From assembly GCA_002633005.1 (NCBI GenBank), contig NMRA01000052.1:486722-550721 (forward strand): a DNA stretch of 64,000 nt. The letters are read 5' to 3'. The notes beneath the pieces were generated by a model, which was not told where the DNA came from, searched no databases, and saw only the letters and a list, made by a program, of their open reading frames with translations. How positions within the stretch are numbered: position 1 is the first letter of the stretch; every line of letters begins with the position of its first letter. The position numbers and the translations under genes are program-made. The stretch comes from Phoronis australis. Lineage: Eukaryota > Phoronida > Phoronidae. Below are positions 60,001 through 64,000 of the stretch, piece by piece.

Positions 60001-62936
60001 TTATCCACGAAGTGGCAAACATAGAACAAAAAATATTTGAACTTTGTAGATGTTATAAACTAATTCGTGTAACGAAACGTCCGTTGATACCGTCTTGCTA
60101 AACATAAATCAGTGATAGTGGATTGGCGTTGGCCGGCGTAGCAGACGATGTTATAATACAGTCCATGCAGACGAATCTGAGACTGGTTACAGTATTCTCC
60201 ACGACCTGTTTTAACTTGACGCTGTAACGAGTTTGGATTTTGCCGCGTCGAGTTTGGAAAATGCGCGTCGAGTTTAGAAAGTGCTGCGTCAGGTGGGTAA
60301 AACATGAGGTCAACAATAGGGTACTTTTCATATTGGAGCTCTCCAGAGAAATGAGGTCAAAAAAGCAACTTCCACTTGGACCCAACTCAGATTCAGTAGA
60401 CAGGAATTCACTGTTACATATGGTGGTTCGTTAAATAAAAAACAGAGAAATAAATCAAACTGACAATCCGTCCTAGCGTTTGATTAGCTTAAGTTCACCA
60501 ATAGGCCTTTTGCGAGTTTATAACAATAACGCGAGATTATGTGAGACTTAACTGTGACGTCACGGGAAGTGGGGCAAAAGCTTGTCATTTGGTCATTTGC
60601 CCAATACGGTAGCAGAGTGTATTCTGTTATTGTCTTCGAGTTTTTAGCCGTTTAGTTCGAAAAATGCCCAAAAGCATTGCTGTTATGGCAAATGAACTTC
60701 AGATTCGCATTACAATACGTTCTATCGCGTTCTGTACTAATTTCGTCCCGTGTATTTTAAACAGGCGGTAGGCGAAATCCGCTCACTGGTAAAGTTTTCA
60801 CCTAGTCGAAAATACATTCTACACCTAAAATTAGCACCTAAAAGGCTCTTACTTTATTCAGTGACTCTTTCTGCTTCTAAACATATCTTCGATGAAGCAT
60901 ATATACGGGAATTCAAGTGACTTAGGCGAAGAATTCCAACTCCACTTTGTGGTTACTGTTAACTTTGTCCGCGCGCGCGATTACCACAATCAAGTATTTC
61001 AACTGAGTCAGGTGAGTATGAGGCAAAGGCTAGCGCGAGACTGAGCGAAGCGCGAGATCTGGCGCGTGACCTGGCGCGTGACACTTGCAAAATAGCATGA
61101 GAAAATATCAAGTGAAATTTGTAAGATTTGTGTCCCTTGGACTTTTTGTTCGTCAACAGGCGTGATTTCACGTAACTTCCTCAAAATGGCGGCTCTTTAG
61201 TGAGAGAAACTCGAGAGAACCGCGAGGTTTTCATGAATATGCTCAAGTTATTTGTAGACTAAATTGTGTCCAGAGTCAGGGTATGTGTTAATTATAACTT
61301 CATGTGCACATATGCATGTTTCATTTGATTTTATTTGCTGTATTTTGAAGTGAATATCTTTTTATGGGGATACACTATCGCCCCTGTATGCCTGCGCCAT
61401 TCAGGCCTAGAGCGGGTTAAGTTCCAATTTCAGTCCGTTCACAGCTTCGCACAACATAACAAGGTCACATTTTCTTCGTCTATTCACAGTTATTCCACGA
61501 CCCATCTACCATATCTTAAGTTGTTTTAACGTTTTAAGCGTAAAATTCACCATAAGAACTCCAGTAAGTTTTAGCGTGTGTAGCAAAGACTCGGGGCAAA
61601 ACAAGAGCAATATGGCGGGTTTTGCCCCCTTTCCGGTGACGTCACAGTGACTAGCGAGAAACTCGCAAGTGAGCTATTTATTTTTAACTTTTTTGACATC
61701 GGCTGGGATCGAAATCATACCACTATATCAGTCGCAGCCACTAACTATGCAGTCATAGACTCTTCATAGCAGTGGGAAATATATGGGACACGATGTCCTT
61801 CATCTATGGACATTTCAAGAGGTTTGCCTTTTCTGTAAGCCATTAGTACATGACACTGTACATGAGAAAAAAATTGCTGGTATCACGATAGCAGGAAAGG
61901 TGTTACAACGCCGTTGATATCAATAGGTTGAAACCTCCCATTGGCATTACATGGGATTTGTAGGGGACGCTGAACACCTGTCCACCAAAGACGTGATCGC
62001 AGTCTGGCGGGTATGTGAACGTTAATATGGTGTGGCTATTTCGAAAGTCAGCTATTTGAACTTGAGGGCGCCAAAATGTCCAGATACTTGTTTTATTTCA
62101 AGAAAACACAATTAATGTCTGGTGGTTGACAAGACCATCAATTCAATAACTTGGAATTGACAGGCGTCTCAACTCTATGCACCAAAAGAAACATCACAAG
62201 AAATAGGCTGGTTCCATGACTACTTGGTAGGGGTATACATTTGGACTTGGATTGCCACCTGCCAACATGCAAGTCACCACGTGACAGACTCACCTTAGTA
62301 TGTTAACAAAGCCTTGGTCATTCTTGACCAGTCCACTGTACCAGGACAAGACATAGTCCTGCAGGGCCAGGTCCAGTACCTCTCTGAAGGCCAAGTCCAG
62401 GTTTCTGGATAGGACCACTTGCTGTTGACTGAGCTCATAATAGGAGGTAGTCTTGTTCTGCACAAAAGAATACAAATTGTGTAACAAGATATGAACTCGA
62501 AACTCACTAGGTGGCTAGTGAAACAATGCACACGTCTATTTGCTGGCCAACAAGTTTATGTTAACAATCTTTTCAAACAGATGATAAAAAGAGACAAAAA
62601 TAGTTTTTTGTTTCTTGTACAAGATTTGAAGACCTAAAATTTCTTCTGTTCATTAATCATCTTGTTAAAACATCTTGGCATCCCCTATTTTTCTCTTTTT
62701 GCTTTTATACTCACAGCAAGCTCCGTAAACAATTCGTTGGCTGCTGAATGAGGACGGTTTTTGATTGGAGGGGTGTAAACTTTTCCCTTTAGCAGGTGAA
62801 GGCATACACCCAAGATAATGCCAAATACCACAGAGCACAGAGTCACTACCCAGTTGATGAGAACCGAAACTGCAGGCCACAGACTGTAGATAACTAGGCT
62901 CACAGGAAGTGCAAGACCCAGAACAACCTTGGACAT
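39046..62936 (-). CDS. SNX25: SNX25, sorting nexin 25 (PXA-RGS-PX-nexin C)
   Basis: Twenty-one coding exons join in frame to 998 residues. 5' to 3': 62936-62715, 62457-62294, 56493-56362, 52136-51958, 51105-50919, 50641-50568, 50326-50250, 49671-49558, 48876-48785, 48161-48002, 47342-47180, 45866-45691, 44890-44750, 43531-43376, 43181-43068, 42483-42350, 41916-41857, 41424-41281, 40734-40553, 39817-39717, 39270-39046 (TAG 39048-39046). Domains: two hydrophobic membrane segments (about residues 4-49), PXA (about 75-290; REVLDLALQDYVLSWYSGL, CDPDYINQTLLGYIEYRM), RGS (about 384-521), coiled coil (581-627), PX (628-717) and nexin C (about 785-925; VTFGRSINR, WIFSEPM, FRDSFWPNGKLAPP). SNX-RGS proteins tether ER and endosomal or lipid-droplet membranes; mammalian SNX25 is reported to promote TGF-beta receptor degradation. 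The start was chosen because an acceptor lies two bases upstream and the hydrophobic N-terminus follows. Confidence 0.95.
46435..46466 (-). repeat. Micro-duplication of the end of an SNX25 RGS exon
   Basis: About 30 bp inside an intron match the 3' end of the RGS exon at 47180-47210. They include the in-frame-looking codons for GSF-[YH]-[ED]-ESG and the donor GTGAGG. Upstream of the match the resemblance stops. It could be a decayed duplicate exon or a chance repeat; no acceptor is evident. Confidence 0.35.
50710..50760 (-). repeat. SINE-like B-box fragment
   Basis: On the reverse strand, CCGGGTTCGAGCACTGG and then GTCGGGACAGAGACC are followed by an AT-rich tail. The GGTTCGA core is a pol III B-box match. 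No A box is found upstream. It may be the 3' half of a tRNA-derived SINE related to that at 9205-9300. It lies in the SNX25 intron 5' of the 50641-50568 exon. Confidence 0.35.
51117..51117. other. Ambiguous base (N)
   Basis: A single N lies 12 bases outside the SNX25 exon beginning at 51105, within the polypyrimidine/acceptor region. It does not affect the coding sequence. Confidence 0.95.
52232..52306. repeat. Small foldback repeat, copy 2
   Basis: Arms GTATTTTGGGAACCAGTTT and the near reverse complement AAACTGGTTCTCGAAATCC match the element at 4700-4770 in order and spacing. It lies in the SNX25 intron just upstream of the exon at 52136. Confidence 0.6.
52307..56361. other. Large SNX25 intron, no gene recognised
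   Basis: Non-coding apart from chance frames such as 54101-54427 (+), which is Lys-rich and unrecognised. A CAA trinucleotide tract lies near 54700. A degenerate direct repeat with unit about 87 bp (AATTATACA ... GAGGG-GGCCCAAT type) spans about 55375-55515. Confidence 0.4.
57046..59234. mobile_element. hAT-like non-autonomous DNA transposon, 2189 bp
   Basis: Both ends read CAGGGCTCGAC inward, an 11-bp terminal inverted repeat. GGTAC flanks each side (57041-57045 and 59235-59239), a 5-bp target duplication. Just inside each end are several AATGCGACCTG / AATGCGAGCTG repeats in both orientations, including GTCGCAAAATGCGACCTG at both ends. CAGGG termini, subterminal repeats and a 5-bp duplication suggest a hAT5-type element. 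The 1.9 kb between is GC-richer than the flanks and has no recognisable transposase. It sits in an SNX25 intron. Confidence 0.75.
59590..59800. repeat. Diverged tandem duplication, about 105-bp unit
   Basis: Two adjacent degenerate copies share GGTTTTGCAAAGAGCGTGGTGG-like starts and ATGGGAT(C)CC-like ends. Landmarks AGCGTGGTGG(C/T)GAATG occur at about 59606 and 59698. No coding potential. Confidence 0.45.
60504..61674. mobile_element. 1.17-kb inverted-repeat element with TA flanks (mariner-like MITE)
   Basis: The ends are imperfect inverted repeats of about 60-80 bp. In each, TTGCGAGTTT is followed by CTGTGACGTCAC, GGAA and GGGGCAAAA in the same order. TA lies immediately outside both ends, fitting a Tc1/mariner TA duplication, although the outermost bases differ (GGCC versus GCTC). 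The inside is non-coding, with GCGCGAG-rich tracts and a doubled GGCGCGTGAC near 61060. It lies in an SNX25 intron. Confidence 0.6.
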
Positions 62937-63518
62937 GACTGAAATTAATAAGGAAACCATGTAACAGGGCGACCACTACCATACATATAATGCACCTGGA
63001 ATGCATTCATCAACGAAAACACACAGAATACTACTGGAGATTTCTTGGATTCAGCTCTAGAAACAATGGACAATGCATGCCATGGTTAATGCAATGGTTT
63101 TGATTAGGCCCACACTACAGACAGTGTTCATTGCAGACTAATTTCAAATTATTAAAAACTCAGTTAAAACTGTTTTTCAAACTAGACACAGTGAAGCGAA
63201 CTGGTGCAGTTTTTAATTTTAAGAGTGTGAAAAACGGTGAAACTTGAAAGACAAATTAAAATCACAACGATGTTCTTGGATCATCTCGGACATATACAAA
63301 TCATTACAGTAGGCTACTCTAGCCAAAATCACGTGTTCTCATTTAAAATACACGGCAATATCTCGCGAAGTCTTGCTTTTAGCGAGGTCAACCCTGATCT
63401 GACAAAATTCGGACGAACGAAGAAGAAACTTTGAGGTCCGGATAACTTAGAGGGGTAAAATACAATGATGATGATCAGTTGATTAAACAAGCCAAAATTA
63501 AGATACAAGGACATTTAC
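62937..63518. other. First SNX25 intron (5' UTR intron)
   Basis: Non-coding sequence between the candidate 5' exon donor (63518) and the acceptor TTAATTTCAG just before the coding start. A 65-codon + strand frame at 63237-63434 is unrecognised. Confidence 0.55.
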
Positions 63519-63593
63519 CTAGCCACAACAACAATATAAGACATGTGTTGCAATGAAGATGTGCAGGCCCAGACACCTGACCAACACCGCCAT
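63519..63593 (-). other. Candidate SNX25 5' UTR exon with a 24-codon upstream ORF
   Basis: On the - strand an ATG in strong context (AAAATGG, 63593-63591) opens a 24-codon frame beginning MAVLVRCLGLHIFIATHV and ending in TAG (63521-63519). The next base starts a donor, GTAAAT. Spliced to the acceptor at 62938, the SNX25 ATG follows two bases after the stop. This makes a compact upstream ORF likely to lower SNX25 translation. The splice itself is inferred from consensus sites, with no transcript evidence. Confidence 0.5.
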
Positions 63594-63965
63594 TTTAAAT
63601 ATTTATGAACTTCAAAAGGTTAAAGTTGAAAGGTTAAAGTATATGTACACAGGCAAATTCATGTCAGTAATTTTTAGTTTCATAAACAATATCGAGGAAA
63701 TATTTTATACTAATTTGTATTAAAATATCAATTAACAGCTTTGAACGAATGTTTTTAACATTTTTAAACAGGTTGAATAGTGTAGCATACTTTCTCTGGT
63801 TTAATTTGCCAGTGACTATCTACTTCCGTAAAGCCGCGTCTAGTTGCCCGGATGCATCATATTCAAACTTGTGGTGGCGGGATTTTCGCTCATGAAATTT
63901 CGCGGATTTTTTCATTAGAAATTATTTGATTGTTCCGTCAAATACATTGAAAATATAGAAAGACT
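63594..63965. promoter_or_regulatory. Candidate bidirectional promoter region
   Basis: This interval separates the SNX25 5' exon (-) from a possible + strand start at 63966. A tandem AAAGGTTAAAGTTGAAAGGTT-like repeat lies near 63616-63640. No TATA box is convincing. Function is inferred only from position. Confidence 0.3.
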
Positions 63966-64000
63966 ATGGGAGACTCTTATAAGTTTGGATACTGGGCGAA
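63966..64000 (+). CDS. Possible start of a gene running off the right edge
   Basis: An ATG with A at -3 and G at +4 opens MGDSYKFGYWA and stays open to the window end, 11 codons. It is divergent from SNX25. Too little is visible to name it, and a chance start is possible. Confidence 0.25.
   Translation, partial: MGDSYKFGYWA

Noticed and set aside
1-64000. CRISPR array, operon or prokaryotic mobile element
   Set aside because: The sequence is clearly eukaryotic; the repeats found are inverted, tandem or irregular and lack regular spacers.

Overview
This is a window of an AT-rich, intron-rich animal genome. Two conserved animal genes can be read exon by exon: CCDC134 on the + strand at the left end, and SNX25 on the - strand across roughly the right 40%. 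GT/AG introns, a BEN-domain gene, a THAP-type transposase, a zinc-finger/DUF6589-type gene and Tnp2-type transposase genes lie between them. I infer an invertebrate, most likely a cnidarian (an anthozoan such as a stony coral). That is a judgement from the gene and transposon mix, not a database result.

Layout. 1-1844: nothing recognised. 1845-5734 (+): five coding exons of CCDC134, ending in the ER-retention-like tail KAEL; intron 4 carries a 568-bp inverted-repeat transposon and a small foldback repeat. 5.7-14.9 kb: mostly non-coding, with a decayed LINE ORF1-like piece, a direct duplication and a tRNA-derived SINE-like sequence. 14.97-19.12 kb (+): a broken DUF6589-type gene. 19.88-20.54 kb (-): a truncated RecQ-like helicase, convergent with it. 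21.17-24.17 kb (+): a broken THAP-domain DDE transposase. 24.2-25.8 kb: a GC-rich unidentified insert, a palindromic repeat cluster and a small transposase fragment. 26.56-29.28 kb (-): a six-exon BEN-domain gene with one apparent frameshift. 29.88-30.56 kb: nested inverted repeats with a perfect 27-bp hairpin, then a 117-bp tandem duplication. 31.16-35.18 kb (+): an En/Spm(CACTA)-like Tnp2-type transposase gene with a few disabling changes. 35.6-36.9 kb: a 38-bp tandem repeat, an array of AAACTTAAGTTT palindromes and an orphan exon resembling the P2X7 C-terminal domain. 37.18-37.98 kb (+): a LINE-type ORF1. 39.05-62.94 kb (-): SNX25, 21 coding exons that join in frame to 998 residues, with a separate upstream 5' exon at 63.5 kb. 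Its large introns hold a 2.19-kb hAT-like element, a 1.17-kb TA-flanked inverted-repeat element and other repeats.

How it fits together. CCDC134 (ER chaperone quality control) and SNX25 (endosomal membrane traffic) are ordinary cellular genes with no evident shared pathway. The 25 kb between them is a cluster of genes and relics from at least five mobile-element or element-associated families, nearly all carrying frameshifts or in-frame stops. I found no operon-like or clearly new functional system. The strongest leads are the convergent DUF6589/RecQ pair, the AAACTTAAGTTT array beside the CACTA-like gene, the perfect hairpin at 30.15 kb, the hAT-like element with subterminal GCGACCTG repeats, and the SNX25 upstream ORF whose stop codon is the last triplet of its exon.
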